Part shown: piece after piece, positions 41,125-49,534 of the stretch
How the letters are laid out: every line of letters starts with the position of its first letter
Numbering within the stretch: position 1 is the stretch's first letter
Assembly (NCBI RefSeq): GCF_026341515.1
Contig: NZ_JAPEOK010000001.1
Span: 7,750,001-7,814,000, forward strand
From: Streptomyces sp. NBC_00878
GTDB lineage: Bacteria > Actinomycetota > Actinomycetes > Streptomycetales > Streptomycetaceae
Direction of reading: 5' to 3'
DNA: 64,000 nucleotides
Notes under the pieces: model-generated
The model's database searches: none
What the model saw: the letters and a program-made list of their open reading frames with translations, nothing else
Told to the model about the DNA's origin: nothing
Position numbers and translations under genes: made by a program

Positions 41125-43248
41125 GTGTCCATGCTCCTGCTGAAACTGGCAGCGCGGGATCTGCTGAACCTGAACTCGCGACGCCGGATGGTGCCCCATC
41201 TCGCCGCGAGGTGGAAGCACTTCCTCAGCACCGACGCTTCGTTGACCGAACGTTCCGCCTGGGCAGAGAGCCTGGTGCATCTTGCCGAAGATCTGGTCGC
41301 CGCCGACCGTGGGAACGTCGAGATGGTCGTCGAGTGTGCGGCCACACTCGACGAGGCCGACCGCGCCGGGGACTCGCGGCTCATAGACGTCGTCCTCGTG
41401 GGTCATCATCCCGAGGAGAACGGGCTGTCCGTCCAACTCGTCGAGCTGAAACGGTGGTCGACGGTGACCCGGGTGGAGCGAGCCACCGCGGAACTGGTGC
41501 ATGTCCCCGGTGTGGGGGAGAAGAAGCATCCGGCGCTGCAACTGCGCGAGTACTACGAGGCGTTCACGGGTGACAGAGGTCCGCTGCACGGACTGGACTA
41601 CGAGTGCGGCGGCTTCGCCTATCTGCACAACGCCACCGACGCCTCGGTGCTCCCGCTGGTCGGCGTGGACGCGCCGACCGGTTCCTACGCCCGTGTCTAC
41701 ACGAATGACCGCCGTGCCCAACTGCTGTCGGACCTGCGGAGCAGCTTCGCCGCCGACGGTGCCGACTCTGCGGCCGAGATTCTTTTGCGGAGCATGGGCC
41801 TGCGCAACACCCCGCTGCTCGACGCCATGATCCGCTCCAGCGGCGAGGACACGGTCTTCACCTTGCGCGGTCGTCAGAAGAAGGTCGCGGACCAGATCCT
41901 CGACACGGCCGCCAAGGTGCTTCCTGATCCCCGGCGGCCCGCGCTCCTCCCCGACGAGCGACGGGTGGTGTTCCTCGTCACGGGCGGTGCCGGCACGGGC
42001 AAGAGCGCCATCGGTCTCCAGCTCAAGGCTGAACTGGAGGCCGATGGCCGCACGGTCAAGTACGCGAGCGGTAGCAGGGCCTTCAACGGCGCGCTGCAGG
42101 AGCATGTCGGCTTCGGTGACCGGGAGTTCAAGGAGACCTTCACCTACTTCAGCAACTTCGTCACCCCGCCCGACCCGCCGCTGGACGTGCTGATCTGCGA
42201 CGAGGCCCACCGCCTGCGCGACCGCTCCACCAACCGCTTCTGGAAACCCGAGGACTGGGGCACCAAGCCTCAGGTGGACGAGCTCCTCGACGCCTCCCGG
42301 TTGACGGTGTTCTTCCTCGACGAGGGTCAGTCCGTGCGCCCGCAGGAGGTCGGCACCGCCGCTCTCGTGGAGGACGCGGCACGGCGCTACGACGCCCACC
42401 TGGTCCGTAGCTGCCTGCGGGAACAGTTCCGGTGCGGCGGCAGCGACGCCTACATCCGCTGGGTGCGCGGCGCGCTGGGGGTGTCCGACGCGGAGCCGGA
42501 GCTGTGGACCCCGGACGGACTGATGCACGTCGAGGTCGTGGACAGCCCGGAGGAACTCGAGCGGATCATCCGTTCCGAGGCCGGGGCGGGAGCATCAGCG
42601 CGCATGGTCGCCGGATACTGCTGGCCCTGGACGAAACCCCTGGGCAAGGAGAAGCGACTTGAACCCGACGTCCGGATCGGTGCCTGGCACCGGCCGTGGA
42701 ACGCGGACAGCGAATCCTTCTGCGAGAACAAGACCGTCCCGCCCTCCAAGATCTGGTCCGTACACGAGAACGGCCTCGGCCAGATCGGCTGTGTGTACAC
42801 CGCGCAGGGCCTGGAGTGGGACTGGTGCGGCGTGATCATGGGCGAGGACATGGTGCGCCGAGGTGATCGCTGGGAGTTCCGTCGGGGCAAGGAGAGGGCG
42901 GACAAGGAGGCGGGCGTCAAGCGGGTAGCCGTTCCCGGGTCGTTCGATCCCAAGGTGAAGCCGAAGAGCGTGGACGATGACGAGTTCGCCCGCCTCGTCC
43001 GGCACGCCTACCACGTGCTGATGACCCGGGCGAGCCGGGCGACCGTGCTCTACTCCACGGACGAGGAGACCCGGGACTACCTGAAGGGGCTCGTCGGCGG
43101 CGTCGAGATCCACGGTCTGCGACCCACCTGGGAGAACCTGCCGGAGCAGGCGCGACAGCCACACCTGCCCCGTCCCGGCCGAGGTCGGCGCCGCCGCAGG
43201 AAGCGTCAGAAGAAGGACACTCCGCCCGGGGAGATGCGTCTTTTCTGA
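41125..43248 (+). CDS. PD-(D/E)xK-like nuclease motif plus DUF2075/Schlafen-type helicase ATPase, paralogue B
   Basis: A 707-residue paralogue of the preceding gene. It keeps Asp88 (LIDVVLVG), Glu107-x-Lys109 (VELKRW), Walker A GGAGTGKS (Lys293), Walker B LICDEAHR (Asp359), FFLDEGQSVRP, QFRCGGSDAYIRWV, IGCVYTAQGLEWDW and YHVLMTRASR. The sequence between motifs is well diverged from paralogue A, so the duplication is old and both copies appear selected. A basic, Arg/Lys-rich tail (about residues 680-702) may bind nucleic acid. The GTG at 41125 is chosen for its distance from GGGGGA; an ATG at 41131 is two codons later. A 9-bp stem terminator follows. Confidence 0.87.
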   Translation: MSMLLLKLAARDLLNLNSRRRMVPHLAARWKHFLSTDASLTERSAWAESLVHLAEDLVAADRGNVEMVVECAATLDEADRAGDSRLIDVVLVGHHPEENGLSVQLVELKRWSTVTRVERATAELVHVPGVGEKKHPALQLREYYEAFTGDRGPLHGLDYECGGFAYLHNATDASVLPLVGVDAPTGSYARVYTNDRRAQLLSDLRSSFAADGADSAAEILLRSMGLRNTPLLDAMIRSSGEDTVFTLRGRQKKVADQILDTAAKVLPDPRRPALLPDERRVVFLVTGGAGTGKSAIGLQLKAELEADGRTVKYASGSRAFNGALQEHVGFGDREFKETFTYFSNFVTPPDPPLDVLICDEAHRLRDRSTNRFWKPEDWGTKPQVDELLDASRLTVFFLDEGQSVRPQEVGTAALVEDAARRYDAHLVRSCLREQFRCGGSDAYIRWVRGALGVSDAEPELWTPDGLMHVEVVDSPEELERIIRSEAGAGASARMVAGYCWPWTKPLGKEKRLEPDVRIGAWHRPWNADSESFCENKTVPPSKIWSVHENGLGQIGCVYTAQGLEWDWCGVIMGEDMVRRGDRWEFRRGKERADKEAGVKRVAVPGSFDPKVKPKSVDDDEFARLVRHAYHVLMTRASRATVLYSTDEETRDYLKGLVGGVEIHGLRPTWENLPEQARQPHLPRPGRGRRRRRKRQKKDTPPGEMRLF

Positions 43249-43269
43249 AACGGTGGACCGGTACGTGGA

Positions 43270-43293
43270 GTGGCGGGCTCCCGGGCCCGCCAC
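43270..43293. terminator. stem-loop after the DUF2075 pair
   Basis: GTGGCGGG (43270-43277) pairs with CCCGCCAC (43286-43293), extended inward by one C-G pair, 22 nt after the second DUF2075 stop. It may also serve the convergent small gene at 43301. Confidence 0.7.
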
Positions 43294-43300
43294 CTGCCGG

Positions 43301-43429
43301 TCAGAAGACCAGGCGCGCTACCACGGTAAGGACCGTCACCAACAGATTGGTGATGACTCCCACCGTGACGTCGACCAGAATCTGACGAATCCGGTCACGA
43401 CGTGCAAGCGTGTACTCAACGGGGTTCAT
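43301..43429 (-). CDS. 42-residue single-span membrane peptide
   Basis: The predicted peptide has a charged N-terminal half (NPVEYTLARRDRIRQILVD) and one hydrophobic segment (TVGVITNLLVTVLTVVARLVF). The ATG at 43429 has CAGGAG ten bases upstream. It ends against the terminator of the DUF2075 gene. Size and shape resemble small membrane toxins or regulators, but no family is recognised. Confidence 0.5.
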   Translation of the reverse strand: MNPVEYTLARRDRIRQILVDVTVGVITNLLVTVLTVVARLVF

Positions 43430-43774
43430 CGGTTTCCACTCCTGAGCGTGAGCTGGGAATGGCAGGGATCGCCCTACCGGGCATCCGCAGTCACACCGCG
43501 TGTGGCACGCGGTGGAGACCACTCATCGCTCATCGCCGAGGACCGGCACCTGGAACACCGCCGACGTACCCTCCGGGAAGGTGCGCAGCGGGTAACCACG
43601 TTAGTGCACGCGCCAGTTGGCGCAGATCGATTTTGGAAGCCGCGGTGTCTCCACCCGGGCGCCGGACGCTATGGCGCCGGGCTGGACGTCGTCGATCGCG
43701 ATGACATCGGCTGTGTGGAGCACAGCCAGGGCCCGGCGGCCCAGCGTCGTGCGGCAACGCCCGTGGTAGCGTCG
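43430..43774. other. 345-bp gap with no recognisable gene
   Basis: Moderate GC, no long frame with actinobacterial codon bias and no strong stem-loop. The right end must contain the promoter of the GntR gene; the left end the promoter of the small membrane gene. Confidence 0.5.
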
Positions 43775-43791
43775 GTATACAAACTGTATGC
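43775..43791 (+). promoter_or_regulatory. GntR operator GTATAC-N5-GTATGC
   Basis: GTATACAAACTGTATGC ends 17 nt before the GntR start. The same half-sites and spacing recur at 47095-47111 in front of the MHS transporter gene, so the regulator probably controls itself and that operon. Confidence 0.7.
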
Positions 43792-43808
43792 GATGTCTGG
43801 GGGTTGCC

Positions 43809-44435
43809 GTGGCGTCCGGTCGGGAGAAGGCCTACGCGTATCTCAAGGACACGGTGCTGACGGACCCCGAGATGCAGGGGGCCTTCGTGTCGGAGCAGGA
43901 GCTCGCCGATCGTATCGGTGTCTCTCGCACCCCCATCCGCGAGGCGCTGCTGCTGCTTGCCGCGGAGGACCTGGTCGAGCTCGTGCCCAAGCGCGGTGCC
44001 CGGGTGGCGCCGCTGACGGGGCGCGAGGTGCGGGAGTTGATGGAGCTGCGTGGCCTCGTCGAGCGGTACGCGGCCGAGCGGCTCGTCGCGGCCGGGCGGG
44101 TCCCCCTGGAAGAGATGCGCTCCCTGCTGGAACAGCAGCGCGCGCTCACCGGTGCCGAGGAGACCCGGGAGTTCATCGCCGTGGACCACCGGTTCCACGC
44201 AACCCTGGTTTCGGCCGTCGGCAACACCCTTCTGGACCGGCACTACGACGGCCTGCGCAGCCGCCAGGTCCGTGCCGGGGTGGTCGCCGTCTTCAACCAG
44301 CAGGGACGGCAGAAGGCGGTGCTCGACGAGCACGAGGCCATCGTGGACGCCCTCGCCGCCGGTGACGCGCGGGCCGCGTGCGCGGCCATCGACCACCACC
44401 TGGGGTCGACCCTCAAGGTTCTTCTCGACGGCTGA
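43809..44435 (+). CDS. GntR-family regulator, FCD subgroup (FadR-like)
   Basis: A 208-residue regulator. The winged helix-turn-helix is FVSEQELADRIGVSRTPIRE followed by LLLLAAEDLVELVPKRGARV. The all-helical FCD domain follows, with metal-ligand positions around DHRFHATLVSA and the later DEHEAIVDAL and AACAAIDHHL. The GTG at 43809 is preferred because GGGGG lies upstream and because an ATG at 43788 would begin inside the operator. It is convergent with the catabolic operon it likely represses; matching operators are seen before both. Confidence 0.92.
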   Translation: MASGREKAYAYLKDTVLTDPEMQGAFVSEQELADRIGVSRTPIREALLLLAAEDLVELVPKRGARVAPLTGREVRELMELRGLVERYAAERLVAAGRVPLEEMRSLLEQQRALTGAEETREFIAVDHRFHATLVSAVGNTLLDRHYDGLRSRQVRAGVVAVFNQQGRQKAVLDEHEAIVDALAAGDARAACAAIDHHLGSTLKVLLDG

Positions 44436-44472
44436 GACCCCGTCACTGAGGGACGCTCCCGTGCCCCCGATA

Positions 44473-44817
44473 TCAGGCGTACGTGATCACGAGCATCGTC
44501 ACGCCCTCCGGTGAATTCCACGGTCCGTGTGGCATGCCCGGAGGGCGACAGGCGTACATGCCCGCCCTGAAGGTGCGGTCCAGTGTTTGGTCGTGCAGCG
44601 TGCCGTCGACCAGGTACACCTCCTCCCATACGTCGTGCCTGGTCACGCCCGCAGCCGACGTGTCGGTGCCCGGTGCCCAGCGGACCAGCGCGGTGCGTCG
44701 GCCGCTTTCCGGGTCCTCGGACAGGACGCACTCCTCGATGCCTGGGCCGGCGCCGGCCGGGGCGCGCCAGGGTCCGTCGGGGCGGTGGAACTCCAGCTCG
44801 GGTCCGCTCAACGCCAT
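44473..44817 (-). CDS. small cupin-domain protein
   Basis: A 114-residue cupin. The fold is read from VWEEVYLVDGTLHD, DRTFRAGMYACRPPGMPHGP and VTMLVITYA; metal-ligand histidine and glutamate positions are partly present (EEVY, PHGPW). It starts inside the last 10 nt of the nitrilase gene, with GGAGG very close to the ATG, so translation is probably coupled. It is the last gene of the transporter-nitrilase-cupin row. Such small cupins may be dioxygenases, isomerases or sensors; the role here is unknown. Confidence 0.85.
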   Translation of the reverse strand: MALSGPELEFHRPDGPWRAPAGAGPGIEECVLSEDPESGRRTALVRWAPGTDTSAAGVTRHDVWEEVYLVDGTLHDQTLDRTFRAGMYACRPPGMPHGPWNSPEGVTMLVITYA

Positions 44818-45599
44818 ACCTCCGGCCGCCGGTTCGCCAGTACGGATGTCTTCTCGCGGACCGTGTCGACCTCGTCGACGTCCAGGTCCGTCACCAGTAG
44901 TTCCGGCTCGGCGCCGAGGGAGGCCCGTACCGTTCCGTCCGGGCCCGCCACCAGGCTGTGCCCTATGCCGGTCGGCACCGGGCCCGGGCCGGTGCCGGGG
45001 TCGGCCTGGCCGACGGCGGCGATCCAGACGGTGGCGTCCAGCGCTCGGGCCCGCACCAGCAGTTCCCACTGGTCGAGCTTGCCGGGGCCCGCTCCCCAGG
45101 AGGCCGCCAGGAGCGTGCCCACCGCTCCGGCGTCGGCGTGGGCGCGGAACAGTTCGGGGAAGCGGACGTCGTAGCAGGTGGCCAGGCCCAGGCGGACGCC
45201 GTCCACGTCGATCACGGCGGGGCGGGAGCCGGGGGCGACGGTCTCGGACTCGCGGAAGCCGAAGGCGTCGTAGAGGTGGATCTTGTCGTACGACGCCTCG
45301 ACGCCGGGGCCGGTGGCCAGCAGGGTGTTGGCCACCCGACCCTCGTCGGCCGGGGTGAACATGCCGGCCACGACGACCGTGCCGGTCGCCCGGGCGATCT
45401 CGCGGACCCCGTCGGCCCACGGCCCGTCGAGGGGCTGGGCGAGCGGGGCCAGCGGCGTGCCGAAGCAGGCCATCGACGCCTCCGGGAAGACGACGGCACG
45501 GGCTCCGGCGTCCGCGGCGCGGCGCGTCCACTCCTCGACGAGGCGCAGGTTCTTGTCGGGGTCGGGGCCGGTGGTGAGCTGGCTCAGGGCGATCCGCAC
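44808..45599 (-). CDS. carbon-nitrogen hydrolase (nitrilase superfamily)
   Basis: A 263-residue hydrolase of the nitrilase/omega-amidase type. The catalytic triad is clear: Glu in VVFPEASMA, Lys in SYDKIHLYDAFG, and Cys in GLATCYDVRFPEL. These enzymes cleave amides or related C-N bonds, releasing ammonia or an amine. The GTG at 45599 follows GGAGG and gives the normal N-terminus VRIALSQLT. It lies 41 nt from the MHS transporter stop and overlaps the cupin gene, consistent with a row that imports and breaks down an amide-type compound. Confidence 0.94.
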   Translation of the reverse strand: MRIALSQLTTGPDPDKNLRLVEEWTRRAADAGARAVVFPEASMACFGTPLAPLAQPLDGPWADGVREIARATGTVVVAGMFTPADEGRVANTLLATGPGVEASYDKIHLYDAFGFRESETVAPGSRPAVIDVDGVRLGLATCYDVRFPELFRAHADAGAVGTLLAASWGAGPGKLDQWELLVRARALDATVWIAAVGQADPGTGPGPVPTGIGHSLVAGPDGTVRASLGAEPELLVTDLDVDEVDTVREKTSVLANRRPEVWR

Positions 45600-45640
45600 G
45601 GGCGGTGCCTCCCTCTGGGAGTCGGGGTCGGTGGCCGTTG

Positions 45641-47056
45641 TCAGTGGGGGAGAGGGGCGTCCGCCGGGGTCCCGGGCTTCGGTGCGGCCAGCTGTGCGTC
45701 CTCCTCTACGGCGGCGTCGGGGTCGCGGCCCAGGAGGACGCCCACCACGGAGACCGCCGCGGCGAGGGCGATGTAGACGGCCAGCGGCACCCAGCTGTCG
45801 TAGGCGCTCAGCAGGGTGGTGAACAGGAGCGGGGCGATGGCGCCGCCGATGATCCCGGCCAGGGTGTAGGCCAGCGAGGAGCCGGTGTAGCGCAGCCGGG
45901 GCGAGAACTGCTCGGCGATGAAGGCGGCCTGCGGTCCGTAGAGACAGCAGTGGATCACCAGGGCGACGACGACTCCGGTGGCGAGCAGCGGCCAGGAACC
46001 GCCGGCTGCCATCGGGAAGAACACGAACGGCCACACTGCGGCGGCGATCGCTGAAACGCCGTAGAGCAGGCGGCGGTTGACGCGGTCGGAGAGCGCGCCG
46101 GCCAGCGGCATCAGGAAGACCTGGACCGAGGAGCCGATGAGGACGGCCGTGAGGGCCGAGCCGCGCGACATGTCGAGTTCCTGGGTGGCGTAGGTCAGCA
46201 CGAAGACGGTGAACATGGCGTACAGCACGTCGGGGCCGACCCGGCACAGGATCGCGGCGGTGAGGGCGCGGGGCTGGGTGGTGAAGACCTCGCGGATGGG
46301 GGCCTCGGGCCGGGACTTCTCGGCTTCCATCGCCTTGAAGACCGGGGTCTCCTCCAGCTTGGCCCGGATCCACAGCCCGAAGGCGACCAGTACGCCGGAC
46401 AGGAGGAACGCCACACGCCAGCCCCACGACTCGAACTGCGCCTCGGTCAGCAGTGCGCCGAGGGCGGCGAGCACACCGTTGGCGAGCAGGTTGCCCGCGG
46501 GCGGGCCCACCTGGGCGGCCGAGGCGTAGAAGCCCCGGCGGCGCGGGTCGCCGAACTCGCTGGACAGCAGTACGGCGCCGCCCCACTCGCCGCCGACGCC
46601 GACGCCCTGGGCGAAGCGCAGCACGACCAGCGCGATCGGCGCGGCCACGCCGATCGTCCCGTAGGCGGGCAGCAGGCCGATCAGGAAGGTGGCCACGCCG
46701 ATCAGGACGAGTGTGGCGATCAGCACCTTCTTGCGGCCGATCACGTCGCCGAGCCGGCCGAAGACGAATCCGCCGAGCGGGCGGGAGAGGTAGCCGACCG
46801 CGTACGTGGAGAACGCCAGAAGCGTGCCGGTGAGCGGGTCTTCCGAGGGGAAGAACAGATCACCGAACACCAGGGCCGCGGCGGCTGAGTAGACGGCGAA
46901 GTCGTACCACTCCAGGGCCGTGCCGGTGAGGCTCGCGACGAAGGCACGGCGGACGCCGGAGCGCTTCTCCGCGGCTCCGGCGTCGCTCGCCGCGGCTCCG
47001 ACGTGGCTCTTCGGGGCTCCGGCGTCGCTCTTCGGGGTGTCGTGCATGGGGCCCAT
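45641..47056 (-). CDS. MHS-family MFS transporter (metabolite:proton symporter)
   Basis: A 471-residue transporter with 12 spans of the metabolite:H+ symporter subgroup. Typical are GTALEWYDFAVYSAAAALVF at the first span, SRPLGGFVFGRLGDVIGRKK in the 2-3 loop, and RFAQGVGVGGEWGGAVLLSSE. These proteins import organic acids or small osmolytes. The ATG at 47056 has GGAG close by; another ATG is three codons later. The N-terminus carries a short degenerate repeat (SDAGAPKSHVGAAASDAGA). Upstream are three half-sites of the GntR operator, shared with the divergent DUF2848 gene. Confidence 0.93.
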   Translation of the reverse strand: MGPMHDTPKSDAGAPKSHVGAAASDAGAAEKRSGVRRAFVASLTGTALEWYDFAVYSAAAALVFGDLFFPSEDPLTGTLLAFSTYAVGYLSRPLGGFVFGRLGDVIGRKKVLIATLVLIGVATFLIGLLPAYGTIGVAAPIALVVLRFAQGVGVGGEWGGAVLLSSEFGDPRRRGFYASAAQVGPPAGNLLANGVLAALGALLTEAQFESWGWRVAFLLSGVLVAFGLWIRAKLEETPVFKAMEAEKSRPEAPIREVFTTQPRALTAAILCRVGPDVLYAMFTVFVLTYATQELDMSRGSALTAVLIGSSVQVFLMPLAGALSDRVNRRLLYGVSAIAAAVWPFVFFPMAAGGSWPLLATGVVVALVIHCCLYGPQAAFIAEQFSPRLRYTGSSLAYTLAGIIGGAIAPLLFTTLLSAYDSWVPLAVYIALAAAVSVVGVLLGRDPDAAVEEDAQLAAPKPGTPADAPLPH

Positions 47057-47083
47057 CCTTGCTCCGGGGACATCGACCTTCCG

Positions 47084-47111
47084 GCATACTTCTTGTATAC
47101 AGGTCGTATGC
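47084..47111. promoter_or_regulatory. GntR operator cluster GCATAC-N5-GTATAC-N5-GTATGC
   Basis: Three half-sites spaced 11 bp apart lie between the divergent MHS transporter and DUF2848 genes. The right-hand pair is identical in arms and spacing to the site before the GntR gene (43775-43791). Confidence 0.72.
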
Positions 47112-47209
47112 GCAAGCCCTGCGCCGGAAGTTAACCGCGGAGAAATCAGGATCCGCGGGGCCCCTTCCCGATCCCTGTTGCCTGTTCCCCGATCCCTGGG
47201 AGTGCCCTC

Positions 47210-47896
47210 ATGGCCGTGCTGACCTTCGAACTGCCCGACGGATCGACGCGCGAGGTCGATGTCGTCCGGGTCCTCAACGCCGGGTACGCCGGGCGCAGCC
47301 AGGAGGACGTCGCCGCGCACGTCGCGGAGCTCGCCGAGCTGGGCGTACCGGGCCCGTCCGTGACGCCGGCGCTCTACCCCGTCTCCCCGTACCTCGCCCA
47401 GCAGACCGGCCGCGTCGCGGTCCAGCACGGCCGCACCTCCGGCGAGGCCGAGTGGGCGCTGGTCGTCGCGGAGGGCGGTGAACTGCTGCTGACCGCCGCC
47501 TGCGACCACACCGACCGCGACCTGGAGGTGCACGGGGTCGCGTGGAGCAAGAACGCCGGCCCCGATGTCCTGGCCCGCCGTGCCTGGCGCCTGGCCGACG
47601 TGGAGACCCGCCTCGACGAGCTCACCCTGCGTGCCTGGGTCAGCCACGACGGCACCGAGACCGAGATCCAGGCCGGGACGCTGGCCGAACTCCTCGCCCC
47701 GGCCTACTGGGTCGACGTCCTGAGGTCTCGCGGCGAGCTGACGCCCGGGACCGTGCTGATCTCCGGCACCATCCCGATGGCTCCCGGCGTCGACCAGTTC
47801 GCCGACGGCTGGCGCGTCGAACTGGGCGACCCGGCCGGCGGCGACACCATCAGCCTCGCCTACGACGTCCGGCCCATGCCGGAGCCGATCGGCTGA
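47210..47896 (+). CDS. DUF2848 protein (fumarylacetoacetate-hydrolase-like)
   Basis: A 228-residue protein of the DUF2848 family, which looks like a member of the FAH-fold hydrolases. Recognisable parts are VLNAGYAGRSQEDVAAHV near the start, DHTDRDLEVHGVAWSKN in the middle with likely metal ligands, and LISGTIPMAPG near the end. Such proteins occur beside transporters and amidases in catabolic operons. The divergent start with shared operators places it in the same regulon as the MHS transporter, nitrilase and cupin. The exact reaction is unknown. Confidence 0.88.
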   Translation: MAVLTFELPDGSTREVDVVRVLNAGYAGRSQEDVAAHVAELAELGVPGPSVTPALYPVSPYLAQQTGRVAVQHGRTSGEAEWALVVAEGGELLLTAACDHTDRDLEVHGVAWSKNAGPDVLARRAWRLADVETRLDELTLRAWVSHDGTETEIQAGTLAELLAPAYWVDVLRSRGELTPGTVLISGTIPMAPGVDQFADGWRVELGDPAGGDTISLAYDVRPMPEPIG

Positions 47897-47980
47897 CACG
47901 CCTGAGTTTGTCTCCCAACTGAATCGTCCCGCTACGAAAGTCGCTTGTGGGTGCCTCCGTCCGGATGATGGGGTCGCACG

Positions 47981-48943
47981 GTGACCGACCACGAAGAGGC
48001 TGCGACTGTCCGGCCGTTGACCCTGGCTTGGGTGAACCGGCACCTGGAAGTCGGCGAACGGATCGTCAGAATCGAGGCGCTGCACGGCGGTGCCACCGCC
48101 GAAATGCGGCGGCTGACCATCGGCACGCGGGACGGAGGCACCCGCGACCTGGTGCTGCGGAGCTTCGTCGACCCGTTCTTCGTGGAGCACGCCGAGGACG
48201 GTCTGAACAGGGAGACTGGCGCCCTGACCCAGCTCCCGGGGACCGGCGTGCCGGCTCCCGGACTGGTCGCGGTCGATCCGACCGCCGCGCAGTGCGAGTA
48301 TCCGTCGCTCCTGATGACCCATCTGGCGGGCCGGACGGTCCTCGACGACGAGGGACTGGAGACGCGCGTCCCTCTGCTGGCCCGCCAACTCGTCGCGATC
48401 CACGGGGTGCGGCCCGCCGAGCGGCCCCGGAAGTATGTGACGTTGACGACCGCCGACACCGTCGTGACCCCGAAGGGCGCCGACGCCGCGGCATGGGCCG
48501 CGGCGATCGACGTGATCCGGGGGCCCGTGCCGCCCTATGAAGGGCGCTTCCTGCACCGGGACTTCCACCCCGGCAACGTGCTGTTCGAGGTGCCGCCCTC
48601 AAGGCCGGCAGGTGCCCGGATCACCGGAGTCGTCGACTGGGCAGCGACCTCCTGGGGTCCGGTGGATCTCGATGTGGCGCACTGCTCCACCAATCTCGCG
48701 CTGCTGCACGGCCCGGCGTGGGGTCTGCGGTTCGCCGAGGCGTACGAGGAGGCCGGCGGCGTGCTCGCCGCGGCGGCGAGCGAGCGGCTGTACTGGCGGG
48801 TGCGGGACGGGCTGGCGTTCTCGGAAGAGGTGCGGTTGGTGGCGCGGCCATGGCGGGAGGCGGGGAGGACGGAGCTGACGACGCGGGTCGTGGAGGAGCG
48901 GCTGGATGCCTATGTCACCGGCTTGATGGACGGGCTGGGCTGA
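47981..48943 (+). CDS. aminoglycoside phosphotransferase (APH)-family kinase-like protein
   Basis: A 320-residue kinase-fold protein. The catalytic loop is LHRDFHPGNVLFE with Asp and Asn, and the metal-binding Asp is in VVDWAATSWGPVDLDVA. The N-lobe has LHGGATAEMRRLTIG. The family phosphorylates small alcohols including antibiotics, choline and sugars, so resistance should not be assumed. The GTG at 47981 is used. A very strong terminator follows after 50 nt, so the gene is alone. Confidence 0.9.
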   Translation: MTDHEEAATVRPLTLAWVNRHLEVGERIVRIEALHGGATAEMRRLTIGTRDGGTRDLVLRSFVDPFFVEHAEDGLNRETGALTQLPGTGVPAPGLVAVDPTAAQCEYPSLLMTHLAGRTVLDDEGLETRVPLLARQLVAIHGVRPAERPRKYVTLTTADTVVTPKGADAAAWAAAIDVIRGPVPPYEGRFLHRDFHPGNVLFEVPPSRPAGARITGVVDWAATSWGPVDLDVAHCSTNLALLHGPAWGLRFAEAYEEAGGVLAAAASERLYWRVRDGLAFSEEVRLVARPWREAGRTELTTRVVEERLDAYVTGLMDGLG

Positions 48944-48993
48944 GCCGAGGCGACCGCACTCCCAACTCGGGCACCTCTCGCTGACCGCACTCC

Positions 48994-49051
48994 CAACTCG
49001 GCACCCCTCGCTGCCAGGACCCGAGCCTGGCGGCGAGGGGTGCCCGAGTTG
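48994..49051. terminator. long stem-loop terminator after the APH gene
   Basis: About 24 base pairs: CAACTCGG pairs with CCGAGTTG, then CACCCCTCGC with GCGAGGGGTG, then GCCAGG with CCTGGC, with one bulged C and one G-U pair. A partial copy of the left arm lies just upstream (48961-48981). Confidence 0.85.
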
Positions 49052-49231
49052 CTGTTCGCTACGCGAGGAGGAAGATGGAATATCAAGGCTGACGATCTCG
49101 ATGAAGGCGCGCCGACAGAACACGGAAGCCTCTACTGAATTCGCCACTGTATCGCCATGTGCGGGCCCGCGATCGCTATGTGCAGGCCCGCGCGAGGCCA
49201 CGGCGTGCAGCTTCTTTCAGGGGTGACGGTG

Positions 49232-49534
49232 ATGACAGAAGCGCAAGAGAGCGGTCTGCAGCTTTCCCAGATGATCTCGGCGCTCCGTGACGAACTTGAA
49301 CAGGCCCAGCTGAATGCAGAAGGGGAAAATCTGCGATTCGGCATTTCTGGCGTCGAAGTCGAAGCCACTGTCCAGGTCTCCAAGGAGTGGGAAGGCAAGG
49401 GCGGTGTGAGGTTTTGGGTCATCGAGGCGGGTGGCGGCCGAACGAAAGGTAATTCCACGAGCCAGCGGATCAAGTTGGATCTGACTGTGCCCGACGGTAT
49501 GCGAATTGCCGATCCCAAGGGGAACGTGCAATGA
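49232..49534 (+). CDS. Trypco2-domain protein
   Basis: A 100-residue protein matching the trypsin-co-occurring domain 2 (Trypco2): LSQMISALRDELEQAQ helix, then ENLRFGISGVEVEATVQV and a beta-hairpin RFWVIEAGGG, ending in SQRIKLDLTVP. The domain was named because it is regularly encoded beside trypsin-like proteases coupled to NTPases in bacterial conflict systems. Here its stop overlaps the ATG of exactly such a protein by 4 nt. It may be the adaptor or proteolytic target that links sensor and protease. The ATG at 49232 has AGGGGTGA upstream; no promoter motif is evident. Confidence 0.88.
   Translation: MTEAQESGLQLSQMISALRDELEQAQLNAEGENLRFGISGVEVEATVQVSKEWEGKGGVRFWVIEAGGGRTKGNSTSQRIKLDLTVPDGMRIADPKGNVQ

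Noticed and set aside
47981..48943. Aminoglycoside resistance gene
   Set aside because: Only the general kinase motifs are present. The APH family covers many substrates and no resistance-specific match can be claimed.
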